A DNA stretch of 64,000 nucleotides from Alphaproteobacteria bacterium (lineage in GTDB: Bacteria; Pseudomonadota; Alphaproteobacteria; Elsterales; Elsteraceae): assembly GCA_004292755.1 (NCBI GenBank), contig RDXE01000038.1, positions 62,001 through 126,000 on the forward strand, given 5' to 3'. Below, one piece after another: positions 35,306-44,026 of this stretch (the first letter of the stretch is position 1; each line of letters opens with the position of its first letter). A program made the translations under genes and the position numbers. Under the pieces are notes generated by a model that saw only the letters and a list, made by a program, of their open reading frames with translations, had not been told where the DNA came from and did no database searches.

Positions 35306-36001
35306 ATGTTGAGCCGCCGCACCCTGTTGGCCAGTGCGGCGGCAACCTCCAGCCTCGTCGTGCGGCCAGCCGCAGCGGCCACTGCCGTGGATTTGGAACT
35401 GGTGCTGGCCGTTGATGTCTCCGGCTCCGTGGATTGGGAAGAATACGCCCTGCAACGCCAGGGCTATGCCGATGCCTTCCGCAATCCGCGCCTGCATCAG
35501 GCCATCCGCGGCGGGCCGATTGGCCGGATCGCTGTCATCATGACCCAATGGGCCGGGTTCACCCTGCAGTCAGTCGCCGTGCCCTGGACGCTGGTGGACA
35601 GCGCCGCCAGTGCCGTGAGCTTTGCCGATGCCATTCTGGAAGCACCCCGGTACCGGCTGCGCGGCACCAGCCTCAGCGGCGCGCTGCTGCACGCCACCCG
35701 GCTGTTTGGCGACGGCTTTGAGGGCAGCCGCCAGGTGATTGATGTCAGCGGCGACGGCCCGAACAACAGCGGGCCAGAGCCCGATACCGTGCGCGACCTT
35801 GCTGTCGCCGCCGGGATCACCATCAATGGCCTGCCGATTCTGACCGACCTGCCCTGGCTGGGCGACTATTACCGCAGCCATGTGATCGGCGGCCCCGGTG
35901 CCTTCATTGAAGAGGCTGTGTCGTTCGAGGCGTTTGGCGCCGCCGTGTTGCGCAAGCTGCTGGCAGAAGTCTCTGGCCTTACACCGCACCGCTTTGCATG
36001 A
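35306..36001 (+). CDS. DUF1194 von Willebrand factor A domain protein, exported
   Basis: A 231-residue protein with a twin-arginine-like signal (MLSRRTLLASAAA) ending near RPAAAA, and one vWA-like domain. The MIDAS metal site begins LVLAVDVSGSVDWEEY, and a second loop reads VIDVSGDGPNNSGPEPD. This is the alphaproteobacterial DUF1194 family, found in the periplasm; the function is unknown. GGAG precedes the start. It is probably in one transcript with the membrane-anchored gene upstream. Confidence 0.88.
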   Translation: MLSRRTLLASAAATSSLVVRPAAAATAVDLELVLAVDVSGSVDWEEYALQRQGYADAFRNPRLHQAIRGGPIGRIAVIMTQWAGFTLQSVAVPWTLVDSAASAVSFADAILEAPRYRLRGTSLSGALLHATRLFGDGFEGSRQVIDVSGDGPNNSGPEPDTVRDLAVAAGITINGLPILTDLPWLGDYYRSHVIGGPGAFIEEAVSFEAFGAAVLRKLLAEVSGLTPHRFA

Positions 36002-36088
36002 CCGGCGCTTGTGCGAACCCGGCGATGCCGCTATCTGCCCGGTTCGAACCTCCACGGGCATGACCGCGGGCACGAGGGATAGCGTCGC

Positions 36089-37024
36089 ATGGCTCAGGCA
36101 GTGTTGTTCCATTCCGGCAAGGTGCCGCCCGCGGGCTGGCTGGCGGCCATCGCGCGGCTGGCGCCTGAGATCGAGGTGCGCACCTTGGACACGCTGGGCG
36201 ACCCAGCTGAGATTGACGTCGCGATCTCCTGGCGGTTGCCCAGCGGCACCTTCAAGCACCTGACGGGGCTGAAGCTGATGCAATGCTCCGGTGCCGGGGT
36301 GGACCAATTGCTGGCCGATCCCGAACTGCCGCCTGACCTGCCGCTCGCCCGCATGGTGGACCCGCTGCAGGCCGATGAGATGGTCGCCTTCGCGCTGTGG
36401 GCAGTGGTGGAGCAACACCGCGACCTAGCCCGCTATCGCGCGGCAATCCAGCAGCAGGAATGGTTGTTTCAGCCCCAGACCTCCATGCGCAGCCGCCGGG
36501 TTGGGGTGCTGGGCCTGGGGGCGATGGGTGGCAAGCTGGCAGCACGGCTGGCGGCTCTTGGTTTTGCCACGGCAGGCTGGGCGCGCACGGCGCGCACCAT
36601 CCCCGGCGTTACGGTGCATCACGGGGCAGAGGGGTTGGCGGCGTTGCTGGCTGACAGCCACATCCTGGTCAATCTGCTGCCGCTGACGCGGGAGACGCGC
36701 GGGCTGCTGAACCTGTCCCTGTTCCGCCAACTGCCCAAGGGCGCGCGGGTGATCAATCTGGGCCGCGGCCCGCATCTGGTGGAAGAGGACCTGTTGACCG
36801 CCCTGGCCGAGGGGCACCTCGCCAGCGCCCTGCTCGACGTGTTCACCACCGAGCCGCTGCCCGAGGGTCACCCGTTCTGGAGCCACCCGCAGATCACCAT
36901 CACCCCCCACATTGCGAGCCTCGCCGACCCCAACCACGCCGCCGAGCAAGTGGTGGAGAACATCCGCCGGGTCCGCGCGGGCTTACCCGCGCTGAACCTC
37001 GTCGACCGCCAACTGGGGTATTGA
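36089..37024 (+). CDS. ghrA: Glyoxylate/hydroxypyruvate reductase A-like 2-hydroxyacid dehydrogenase
   Basis: An NAD(P)H-dependent D-2-hydroxyacid dehydrogenase (311 residues, same length class as E. coli GhrA), expected to reduce glyoxylate and hydroxypyruvate. Signatures: MQCSGAGVDQLL, the Rossmann motif GVLGLGAMGG, catalytic Arg in VINLGRGPHL, Glu in FTTEPLPEGHPFW and His in TPHIAS. Start ATG 36089 with GAGGGA upstream. It converges with the hydrolase gene at 37035, leaving about 10 bp. The exact substrate is inferred from the subfamily. Confidence 0.88.
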   Translation: MAQAVLFHSGKVPPAGWLAAIARLAPEIEVRTLDTLGDPAEIDVAISWRLPSGTFKHLTGLKLMQCSGAGVDQLLADPELPPDLPLARMVDPLQADEMVAFALWAVVEQHRDLARYRAAIQQQEWLFQPQTSMRSRRVGVLGLGAMGGKLAARLAALGFATAGWARTARTIPGVTVHHGAEGLAALLADSHILVNLLPLTRETRGLLNLSLFRQLPKGARVINLGRGPHLVEEDLLTALAEGHLASALLDVFTTEPLPEGHPFWSHPQITITPHIASLADPNHAAEQVVENIRRVRAGLPALNLVDRQLGY

Positions 37025-37034
37025 GGGCACCCGG

Positions 37035-38360
37035 TTACGAGGCGCCGCGCGGGTTGACGCGCTCGTACCACGGGCGCGGTGCGAACTCCGGCAAGAACAG
37101 GCAGGTGCCGCCATGGCGCTGGCGCGCGGCCTCGCAGTTGGCTTGCACCTCCGCCATGCTGGGGCGGGCGCCGGTCTCAATCCAGCGCTGCAACGCCTTC
37201 AAGATCGCCGGATAGTGGGGCGGGCTGGTCTTCGAGTGTTGATCATCATCGACGAAGGTTTGCATCAAGCGGTGGCCGTTGCCCGCAGCCTCCACTACGC
37301 GCCGATACTCATGCTGCTGTTCCACGAACACCGTGGTGTCGCGCACTTGGTGCATGGTGATAACGGGAAGGTCGATCCGACCAGTTGGGTCGCTGTCGGC
37401 GGCGAGGGCGGCGACAGCCTCAGGATCAGGCGTCACCCGCATCACCCGCTGATTGAACGCCTCATCGTCGGACGTGCCGCGATAGCGCACCCCCAGATTG
37501 CCAAAGGGCGACTTGCCAGCCGTGACGTGATCGGCCAGATCCCGGAACACGAAGGTTGCCCATTGCAGGTGCGCCAGCAGCGCCCGCTCTGGAATCCGGC
37601 TGGCGGCAGCGATGTCACCCAGCGCGCGGGTTTGCGCGGCGCTGCGCGCCTCTGGCCGCAGGGAGGCGCCGGTGCACTCATTGAACCAGCCGCTCACCTG
37701 CTCACGCGTCAGCCGCTCACCGGCGGCCAACCCGGTGCCAAGGGATTGCGGTGAGCCACCGGAGGCCGGATGCACACCGCACACCGCCTGGAAGGCTGCC
37801 CGCACGTCCAGCCGCATGTCATAGCCCCGCGTGCCCCCGGCCAGCACACCAGAGGTGAGCATCGCGCCATCATAGGGCCGCCGCCCGGTCGCATCGGGCT
37901 GGTTGAACTTCTCGATCAGGATCGCCGCGATGTTGCCACCCCAGGATTGCCCATGGGCGATGGTGTGGGTGGGCCGCCCAAAGGCCGCGATGTAGAGCTT
38001 GCGCGCAGTGTCCGCATCTTCGGCACCCTGGGTTACGCCATAGCCACCCCGGCGTCGGCTGGTGGCCACCCAGGCATACCCCTCGCGCACGGTTTCGACA
38101 AAGCGTTCCAAATCCTCATCGGTCATGCTGGCGGTGGGCTGCTGCATGCGCGGGCCGCCGTAGGTGTGGACGATCAACGCGCCGTTCCACACCTCGGGCC
38201 GGGCGATCAGAATATGGGCGCCGTTGGCATCCTGTGTGGTGAAGCACTGAATGCCGCTACCCACCTTGGGCGGACAGGGCCGCGGGCTTGGGGTCTCCGC
38301 TGCAGCCGATGCGCAGCCCATAACCAAAGCCAATCCCGGTGCTAGCAATCGCCTCATCAT
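37035..38360 (-). CDS. Exported alpha/beta-hydrolase family protein
   Basis: A 441-residue secreted protein with an N-terminal signal (LLAPGLALVMGCASAAA; a cysteine at 16 in a poor lipobox leaves lipidation open). The fold cues are VWNGALIVHTYGG, then the nucleophile elbow HGQSWGGN (Ser 139), and a candidate catalytic His in VDDDQHSK. The C-terminus carries CEAARQRHGGTCLFLPEFAP. It resembles secreted hydrolases that act on esters or polymers, but I cannot name a substrate. GGAAACCAGG precedes the tandem ATGs. Confidence 0.75.
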   Translation of the reverse strand: MMRRLLAPGLALVMGCASAAAETPSPRPCPPKVGSGIQCFTTQDANGAHILIARPEVWNGALIVHTYGGPRMQQPTASMTDEDLERFVETVREGYAWVATSRRRGGYGVTQGAEDADTARKLYIAAFGRPTHTIAHGQSWGGNIAAILIEKFNQPDATGRRPYDGAMLTSGVLAGGTRGYDMRLDVRAAFQAVCGVHPASGGSPQSLGTGLAAGERLTREQVSGWFNECTGASLRPEARSAAQTRALGDIAAASRIPERALLAHLQWATFVFRDLADHVTAGKSPFGNLGVRYRGTSDDEAFNQRVMRVTPDPEAVAALAADSDPTGRIDLPVITMHQVRDTTVFVEQQHEYRRVVEAAGNGHRLMQTFVDDDQHSKTSPPHYPAILKALQRWIETGARPSMAEVQANCEAARQRHGGTCLFLPEFAPRPWYERVNPRGAS

Positions 38361-38470
38361 CCTGGTTTCCCCCTCGCCGCGCTTGTTTTCGCGCTTGTGC
38401 GGGCTGCTTCAGGGCTGCCCCTGCGCGGCGCTGGCCGATGCGGCACGCCTGCCCAACGGCAGGCAGCCTA

Positions 38471-38779
38471 TCACTGATCAGCGGAGTCGGGCACTGCCCC
38501 CGCACCCCCACCGGCCACGATGGCAGTGGCGACGATCTGGGCGACATCGTCGGCGCTGACCGCGCGGAACAGCACGGGGCCGGGCAGCACACGGACAGCG
38601 GGGCCTTGTTCGCAGGCGTTCTGGCACACCGACCGGGTAACCGGCACCGGGCTGCCCGCCGCGCGCAAGGCCGCTTCGATCGCCGAGGCGAGCGCGAGGG
38701 AGCCGCGCTCAGCACAGCTGGGCTTGGTACCGCCAAACCGGCGGTTGACGCAGACCATCACCTCCGGCTTGGCGGGCAT
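38471..38779 (-). CDS. Thioredoxin-like [2Fe-2S] ferredoxin
   Basis: A 102-residue protein with the cysteine pattern of thioredoxin-fold 2Fe-2S ferredoxins: C10, C22 (CVNRRFGGTKPSC), then CQNAC with three-residue spacing and EQGP. Such proteins often act in electron transfer or as subunits of larger redox enzymes. It begins three bases after the stop of the upstream lipoprotein gene, so they share a transcript. No oxidoreductase partner is adjacent. Confidence 0.85.
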   Translation of the reverse strand: MPAKPEVMVCVNRRFGGTKPSCAERGSLALASAIEAALRAAGSPVPVTRSVCQNACEQGPAVRVLPGPVLFRAVSADDVAQIVATAIVAGGGAGAVPDSADQ

Positions 38780-38782
38780 GGA

Positions 38783-39349
38783 TCAGCGCCGTTGCAGGTT
38801 GCGCTGCGCCTCATCCCGGCTGACGGCAAGGCCAGCCAGAATGCGATAGGAGGAGGCAGGACGGTCGGCCGCCAGCGGGATCACATGGCTTAACTCGTCT
38901 GCGATCACAATGCGGGTCTGATTGGTGGCAAAGGTCACATCGCCTGCGAATTGCTCGCGCGCGATCACTTGATCGGCGGAATCGACAATCGCAACCAGAT
39001 AGGTGAACTGCGCCTGTCGATCTGGGTTGGCGGGTCCGCGCGTCACTTCGAAGGAGACCCGAACATCCACGGTCACCGCGCGACCGCGCCGGTCGAATCG
39101 GCATTCGCCGGTGTAGCCCTGCATCTCCACCCGCAGGATCAAGTCCGCGGGGTCGCCCGTGTTGTTGCGAAAGCTTTCTTGACGCTGGCCTTCGCGCAGA
39201 ATGCCGACCTCCGGGCAGGCGGGCGCATTGGCGTCGGTGGTGGAGCCACCGAACAAGCCACCGATCCCACTGCCGCCGCAGCCAGACAGGGCGATGATCA
39301 GACCCGTGGCTGCAAGAGCCCGTCGTGCGCTGTTGATCCAACCCATCAT
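38783..39349 (-). CDS. Predicted lipoprotein of unknown function
   Basis: A 188-residue protein with a lipoprotein signal ending LSGC (C24), followed by a Gly/Ser-rich linker (GGSGIGGLFGG) and a conserved-looking soluble domain: ILRVEMQGYTGECRFDRRG, VTVDVRVSFEVTRGP, QAQFTYLVAIVDSADQVIAR, ending ASSYRILAGLAVSRDEA. The start at 39349 has AGGGCGG upstream; nine further codons to 39376 are open. No family name can be given. It is divergent from ispH. Confidence 0.75.
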   Translation of the reverse strand: MMGWINSARRALAATGLIIALSGCGGSGIGGLFGGSTTDANAPACPEVGILREGQRQESFRNNTGDPADLILRVEMQGYTGECRFDRRGRAVTVDVRVSFEVTRGPANPDRQAQFTYLVAIVDSADQVIAREQFAGDVTFATNQTRIVIADELSHVIPLAADRPASSYRILAGLAVSRDEAQRNLQRR

Positions 39350-39380
39350 CGCTGTCCGCCCTGCCTCGTGGACCAATCCA

Positions 39381-39396
39381 CAAACACTTGTGTTTG
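39381..39396. promoter_or_regulatory. Near-perfect 16-bp palindrome in the divergent lipoprotein/ispH region
   Basis: CAAACAC, TT, GTGTTTG: seven matched bases on each side. It lies 32 bases upstream of the lipoprotein start and about 180 bases before ispH. Its size and AT content in a GC-rich intergenic region suggest a repressor-type operator, but no regulator is identified. Confidence 0.35.
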
Positions 39397-39578
39397 CGGG
39401 CTGATTCCCAAAGCGCCTGGGCTCCAGACGCCTCGATCACCCCGCGGGTGCGCCAAGTCCCCACCCGGCGCTCTCTTGTTATCGGGCTTCGCCCGCTCTA
39501 GCTTCGCCCGGACCTTAAGAGACCGGCGCCATGCTCACAAGCATTGCCGACCCACCCTTGCCTTTGGACTGACGGCCA

Positions 39579-40565
39579 ATGGACCGCGCCCCCGCCGAAC
39601 ACCCTCTCCCCTCCCCCGGCGCGCTGCCCTCCTTGACAGTGCTGCTGGCTGGCCCGCGCGGATTCTGCGCTGGTGTTGACCGCGCCATTCAAATCGTTGA
39701 CCGCGCGCTGGAGAAGTACGGCGCCCCGGTCTATGTCCGCCATGAGATTGTCCACAACCGGTTTGTTGTCGAATCGCTGGAGGCCAAAGGGGCGGTGTTC
39801 GTTGCGGAACTGGACCAGGTGCCAGCCGATGCGCCGGTTGTGTTCTCCGCCCATGGTGTGCCGAAATCGGTGCCCGCCGAAGCAGAGCGTCGCAACTTGT
39901 TCTACGTGGATGCCACCTGTCCCCTGGTGTCGAAAGTCCACCGCGAGGCGGAGCAGCAGCATGCAGCCGGGCGACTGGTCATTCTGATCGGTCACGCCGG
40001 GCATCCAGAAGTGGTTGGTACCCTCGGCCAACTGCCCGAGGGGGCGGTGGTGCTGGTCGAAGATGTGGAGGATGCCGAGACGCTTACCCTCACGGTGCCA
40101 GCGGAGGCGGTTGCCTTCGTGACTCAGACCACGTTATCGGTCGACGACACGGCAGAGATTGTCGCAACGCTGCAGCGGCGCTTTCCCGGCATCCATGCAC
40201 CGCGCAAGGAAGACATCTGCTACGCCACCACCAATCGCCAATTGGCCGTGAAGACGATCGCGGAGCGCTGCGATGCCGTGGTGGTGATTGGGGCGCCGAA
40301 CTCCTCCAACTCCCGTCGCTTGGTTGAAGTGGCGGCACGGGCTGGCTGTGCCCGGGCCAGTCTGGTCCAGCGCGGTCGTGATCTGGACGTCGCCTCCCTC
40401 GCCGGGGTGCGGGTGCTGGGCTTGACCGCTGGTGCCTCGGCTCCCGAAGTGCTGGTCGATGAAGTGCTGGAGGTGCTGGGCCGTCACTTCACTGTCACCA
40501 TCGAGGAAGTGATCGTCACCACGGAAGACGTGATCTTCAAACTCCCCAAGGTTCTGGTGAGCTAG
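39579..40565 (+). CDS. ispH: 4-hydroxy-3-methylbut-2-enyl diphosphate reductase
   Basis: The last enzyme of the MEP isoprenoid pathway, a [4Fe-4S] protein that reduces HMBPP to IPP and DMAPP (328 residues). The three cluster cysteines are in [25 protein letters not shown] and [10 protein letters not shown] (this last region precedes the expected [10 protein letters not shown]). [21 protein letters not shown] and SAHGVPKSV are also conserved. The start codon of thrB overlaps its stop by one base. Confidence 0.95.
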   Translation: MDRAPAEHPLPSPGALPSLTVLLAGPRGFCAGVDRAIQIVDRALEKYGAPVYVRHEIVHNRFVVESLEAKGAVFVAELDQVPADAPVVFSAHGVPKSVPAEAERRNLFYVDATCPLVSKVHREAEQQHAAGRLVILIGHAGHPEVVGTLGQLPEGAVVLVEDVEDAETLTLTVPAEAVAFVTQTTLSVDDTAEIVATLQRRFPGIHAPRKEDICYATTNRQLAVKTIAERCDAVVVIGAPNSSNSRRLVEVAARAGCARASLVQRGRDLDVASLAGVRVLGLTAGASAPEVLVDEVLEVLGRHFTVTIEEVIVTTEDVIFKLPKVLVS

Positions 40566-41521
40566 TGGCTGTCTACACACCTGTCTCTGACGCAGCAGCG
40601 GCAGCCTTTCTGGCTGACTATGACCTTGGCAGCTTGGTGCGTCTGGTGCCCATCGCTGAGGGCGTGGAAAACAGCAATTTTCTGGCCGAAACCACCACCG
40701 GCCCTTTGATCCTGACGCTGTACGAGAAGCGGGTGGACCCCGCTGACCTGCCGTTCTTTCTAGGGCTGATGGAACATCTGGCGGCGCGGGGTGTGCGCTG
40801 CCCGCTGCCGGTGCGGGCGCGCGATGGCACTGCCTTGCGCGAACTGGCAGGGCGGCCCGCGGCCATTGTCTCGTTCCTGGATGGCAAGGCGTTGACCACT
40901 GGCACCGTGGATGCCTGTCGGCAGGTGGGGGGTGCGCTTGCCCGCCTGCATCGCGCCGGGACAGAGTTCGCGCTGACCCGTGCCAATGCCCTGTCGGTGG
41001 CGGGATGGCAGGACTTGGTCGCGCGCACCAGTGCAGGCGCCGACGGTGTCGCCCCAGGCTTGGGCGCCGAAGTGGCCTCTGCGCTGGCCGTGGTGGCGGA
41101 GCGCTGGCCCACCACGCTGCCCATGGGCGTTATCCACGCCGACTTGTTTCCGGACAATGTGTTCTTCGATGCAGGGCAATTGACCGGCTTGATCGACTTC
41201 TACTTCGCCTGCACCGATGCGCTGGCCTATGACGTGGCCGTCTGCCTGAATGCATGGTGTTTCGAGGCGCCGGACTGGCGCTGGAACCCGGACAAGGCTG
41301 CGGCCTTGCTGCAAGGCTACGAAGCCGCGCGCCCCTTGAGCGAGGGGGAACGGCAGGCCCTGCCGATCCTGGCCACTGGGGCTGCGCTGCGCTTCCTGCT
41401 CACCCGCCTGTATGACTGGATCAACCACCCTCCGGGAGCCCTGGTGACACCGAAGGATCCCCTGGAGTATCGCGCCAAGCTGCGCTTCTTCCGGGAGACC
41501 CCGGCGGCTCTACCCCGGTAG
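40565..41521 (+). CDS. thrB: Homoserine kinase (ThrB type II, APH-like fold)
   Basis: Phosphorylates homoserine in threonine biosynthesis (318 residues). It is the aminoglycoside-phosphotransferase-like form common in alphaproteobacteria: AEGVENSNFLAET, ILTLYEKRVDPADLPFFLGL, the catalytic VIHADLFPDNVFF and the metal-binding LIDFYFACTD. It starts with GTG at 40565, sharing a base with the ispH stop. The ispH-thrB order is frequent in this class; the rnhA gene that often follows is absent here. Confidence 0.94.
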   Translation: MAVYTPVSDAAAAAFLADYDLGSLVRLVPIAEGVENSNFLAETTTGPLILTLYEKRVDPADLPFFLGLMEHLAARGVRCPLPVRARDGTALRELAGRPAAIVSFLDGKALTTGTVDACRQVGGALARLHRAGTEFALTRANALSVAGWQDLVARTSAGADGVAPGLGAEVASALAVVAERWPTTLPMGVIHADLFPDNVFFDAGQLTGLIDFYFACTDALAYDVAVCLNAWCFEAPDWRWNPDKAAALLQGYEAARPLSEGERQALPILATGAALRFLLTRLYDWINHPPGALVTPKDPLEYRAKLRFFRETPAALPR

Positions 41522-41537
41522 CTGCAAACGGCCCGCC

Positions 41538-41906
41538 ATGAGCGACTCAGCGACGGTTGTCCCAATCCTGAAGGTCCGCGATCTGGATCGCGCCCTGGCC
41601 TTCTATCAGACCATCCTGGATGCCGCTGTGGCGTGGCGCTACGCGGTCGAGCCCGGTCAGCCCAACCCCGCCTACGCCGAGATCAGGCTGATGGGTGCGC
41701 GCTTGCACCTATCATCCTTTGCCGGGGATGGGGCGTTTGGGACGGCAGTGTACCTCTATTGCGCCGACGTGGATGATCTGGCAGCGCGCCTCGACACGAT
41801 GGGCGATGCTTGGGAGCATGGACCCGTCGACCAGCCCTGGGGCATGCGCGAACTGTATCTGCGCGATCCTGACAACAACCAGTTGCGCCTCGGCAGCCAA
41901 CGGTAA
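41538..41906 (+). CDS. VOC family (glyoxalase/bleomycin-resistance fold) protein
   Basis: A 122-residue vicinal-oxygen-chelate protein: VVPILKVRDLDRALAFYQTI at the N-terminus, a central ADVDDLAARLDTMG, and the C-terminal MRELYLRDPDNNQLRLGS with the Glu-containing metal strand. The substrate cannot be inferred; single-domain VOC proteins range from resistance proteins to dioxygenases. It follows thrB by 16 bases. Confidence 0.85.
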   Translation: MSDSATVVPILKVRDLDRALAFYQTILDAAVAWRYAVEPGQPNPAYAEIRLMGARLHLSSFAGDGAFGTAVYLYCADVDDLAARLDTMGDAWEHGPVDQPWGMRELYLRDPDNNQLRLGSQR

Positions 41907-42036
41907 CCGCTCAATTCCTGGCGCATCGCCGGTGGTAGGTTGCGGCGGCTCACCTTCCCTCAGCGGATCGCTAAGGGGATGGTCAGCCAGCCCTGCCGCT
42001 CGCCCTCCCGCCTCACCCCGCTGAAAGGCACAATAG

Positions 42037-43074
42037 ATGTCCGGTCTTCCAACCACCATGCGCGCCTGGACCACTGATCGGTACGGCGGGCCAGAGGTGG
42101 TCCGCCTGTCCTCCCACCCCGTTCCAGGTCTGCAGCCGGGATCGGTGCTGGTGCGGGTGGCTGCAGCCTCTGTCGCCCGCGGGGACCTGCATTTGCTGAC
42201 CGGGCGGCCATGGCCTGTGCGGCTTGCAGGCTATGGTCTGCTGCGCCCGCGCCAGCCCGTGGTTGGCCGCAGCCTGGCGGGGGAGGTGGTGGCCGTAGCC
42301 GCCGATGTGACCGATGTCGCCTCGGGTGATCTTGTTTTTGCCGAGATTGAGGGCGGCGCCTTTGCGGACTATGCGCTTGTCCCCGCCAACCGGGTTGCCC
42401 CCGCGCCCAAGGGTTTGTCCCTTGCCGAGGCGGCAGCATTGCCGGAGGCAGGCAGCACATCCCTCCACGCCTTCAGCGAACCGATCGCCCTGACCCCAGG
42501 TGAGCGAGTGATCATTCTTGGCGCCTCTGGCGGCGTTGGCACCGTGGCCGTGCAGATCGCCAAGGCGATGGGTGCCGAAGTGACAGCCGTGGCGCGCGTG
42601 CGGCATCACCCGCTGCTGCAGCGCCTAGGCGCTGATCGCGTGATTGAACCGACCGATGCCGCTCTGCACACGGCACCAGCGGCCGGCGAGGGTAACGCCG
42701 ACTGCCTGCTGGATTTGGTCGGGGACCGGTCCTTGGCCAGCCTGCGCGCGCTGGTTCGACCGACAGGGACTGTGGTGGTTGCCACGGGTGGTGCCTTAGG
42801 CGCCCGCCTGTCCCCGTTGGTCCGCTTAGGCGCGGCTGCGCTGAGCGGTCGACACACCAAGCCGCCGATGCGGGTGCTGGTATCCAATGTCACGCGGGCG
42901 GACTTGATCCAGATCGCGGCTCTGGTGGCTGATGGGCGTTTGGCGCCGGTGATTGAACGCCGCTGGTCGTTGAGCGAGGGGCAGGCGGCGCTGGCCCATG
43001 TCTATTCCGGACACGCCCAGGGCAAAAGTGTGATCGTGATTGATCCCGACTTGGCGGAGCGCCGACCAGGATAA
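42037..43074 (+). CDS. NADP-dependent quinone-oxidoreductase-like MDR protein
   Basis: A 345-residue medium-chain dehydrogenase/reductase of the zinc-free quinone reductase group: MRAWTTDRYGGPEVVRLSSH, RGDLHLLTG, VVGRSLAGEVVAV, then the nucleotide fold ILGASGGVGTVAVQIAKAMG and a terminal SEGQAALAHVYSGHAQGKSV. No structural-zinc cysteines are seen. It probably uses NADPH to reduce a quinone or an enone, but the substrate is unknown. It converges with hbd about 30 bp away. Confidence 0.88.
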   Translation: MSGLPTTMRAWTTDRYGGPEVVRLSSHPVPGLQPGSVLVRVAAASVARGDLHLLTGRPWPVRLAGYGLLRPRQPVVGRSLAGEVVAVAADVTDVASGDLVFAEIEGGAFADYALVPANRVAPAPKGLSLAEAAALPEAGSTSLHAFSEPIALTPGERVIILGASGGVGTVAVQIAKAMGAEVTAVARVRHHPLLQRLGADRVIEPTDAALHTAPAAGEGNADCLLDLVGDRSLASLRALVRPTGTVVVATGGALGARLSPLVRLGAAALSGRHTKPPMRVLVSNVTRADLIQIAALVADGRLAPVIERRWSLSEGQAALAHVYSGHAQGKSVIVIDPDLAERRPG

Positions 43075-43103
43075 CCCAGCCGACGATCCACCAATCGAGA
43101 GAT

Positions 43104-43982
43104 TTACCGGGTTGGGACCGGCTTTTCGCCGCGATAGTCGTAGAAACCACGGCCCGACTTACGTCCAAGCCAGCCCGCTTCCACATACTTCACCAGCAGC
43201 GGGCAGGGGCGATACTTGCTGTCCGCCAGACCATCATGCAGCACCTGCATGATCGCCAAGCAGGTGTCGAGGCCAATGAAGTCTGCCAGTTCCAACGGTC
43301 CCATCGGGTGGTTGGCGCCCAGCTTCAGCGCGGTGTCGATGGCTTCCACATTGCCCACCCCCTCATAGAGGGTATAGACGGCCTCGTTGATCATCGGCAC
43401 CAGGATGCGGTTGACGATAAAGGCCGGGAAGTCTTCCGACACGGCCGTGGTCTTGCCCAGACGCACAGCCAATTGGCGCACGGACTGGAAGGTGTCTTCT
43501 TCCGTGGCGATGCCGCGGATCAACTCCACCAGTTGCATCACCGGCACGGGGTTCATGAAGTGCATGCCGATGAACCGACCGGGACGGTCAGTCGAGGCAG
43601 CCAGACGCGTGATCGAGATCGACGAGGTGTTGGACGCAACCATCGCCGTGGGGTTCAAGAACGGCACCAGCTTCTTGAAGATCTCCAGCTTGATCTTCTC
43701 GTTCTCAGTCGCGGCTTCAACCACAAAGTCACACGCATTGAACGGCGCATACTCGGTGCTGATGTGGATGCGGGCAACGGCCGCCTTAGCATCAGCCTCG
43801 GCAACTTTCCCGCGGGAGACTTGGCGCGCTAAGTTCTTTTCGATGGTGGCGACGGCAGCTTTCAGCCGGTCTTCCGACACGTCGCACATATGAACGGTGA
43901 TTCCGGACAGCGCGCACACATGCGCGATGCCGCTTCCCATCTGGCCGGCGCCAATGACACCGACGGTTTCGATTGCGGACAT
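43104..43982 (-). CDS. hbd: 3-hydroxybutyryl-CoA dehydrogenase
   Basis: Oxidises or reduces 3-hydroxyacyl-CoA with NAD(P) in butyrate/PHB or fatty-acid metabolism (292 residues). Motifs: VIGAGQMGSGIAHVCA (Rossmann), FVVEAATENEKIKLEIFKKL, FIGMHFMNPVPVMQLVELI with the catalytic His, FIVNRILVPMINEAV, and GANHPMGPLELADFIGLDT. It is downstream of etfA by about 45 bp on the same strand, forming the etfB-etfA-hbd set common in this group, so its electrons probably feed the same beta-oxidation-type pathway. Confidence 0.95.
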   Translation of the reverse strand: MSAIETVGVIGAGQMGSGIAHVCALSGITVHMCDVSEDRLKAAVATIEKNLARQVSRGKVAEADAKAAVARIHISTEYAPFNACDFVVEAATENEKIKLEIFKKLVPFLNPTAMVASNTSSISITRLAASTDRPGRFIGMHFMNPVPVMQLVELIRGIATEEDTFQSVRQLAVRLGKTTAVSEDFPAFIVNRILVPMINEAVYTLYEGVGNVEAIDTALKLGANHPMGPLELADFIGLDTCLAIMQVLHDGLADSKYRPCPLLVKYVEAGWLGRKSGRGFYDYRGEKPVPTR

Positions 43983-44026
43983 CGCGTCTCCTGTAGGCTG
44001 TGGGGAGGGTGGGGAGGATGGGTGAC

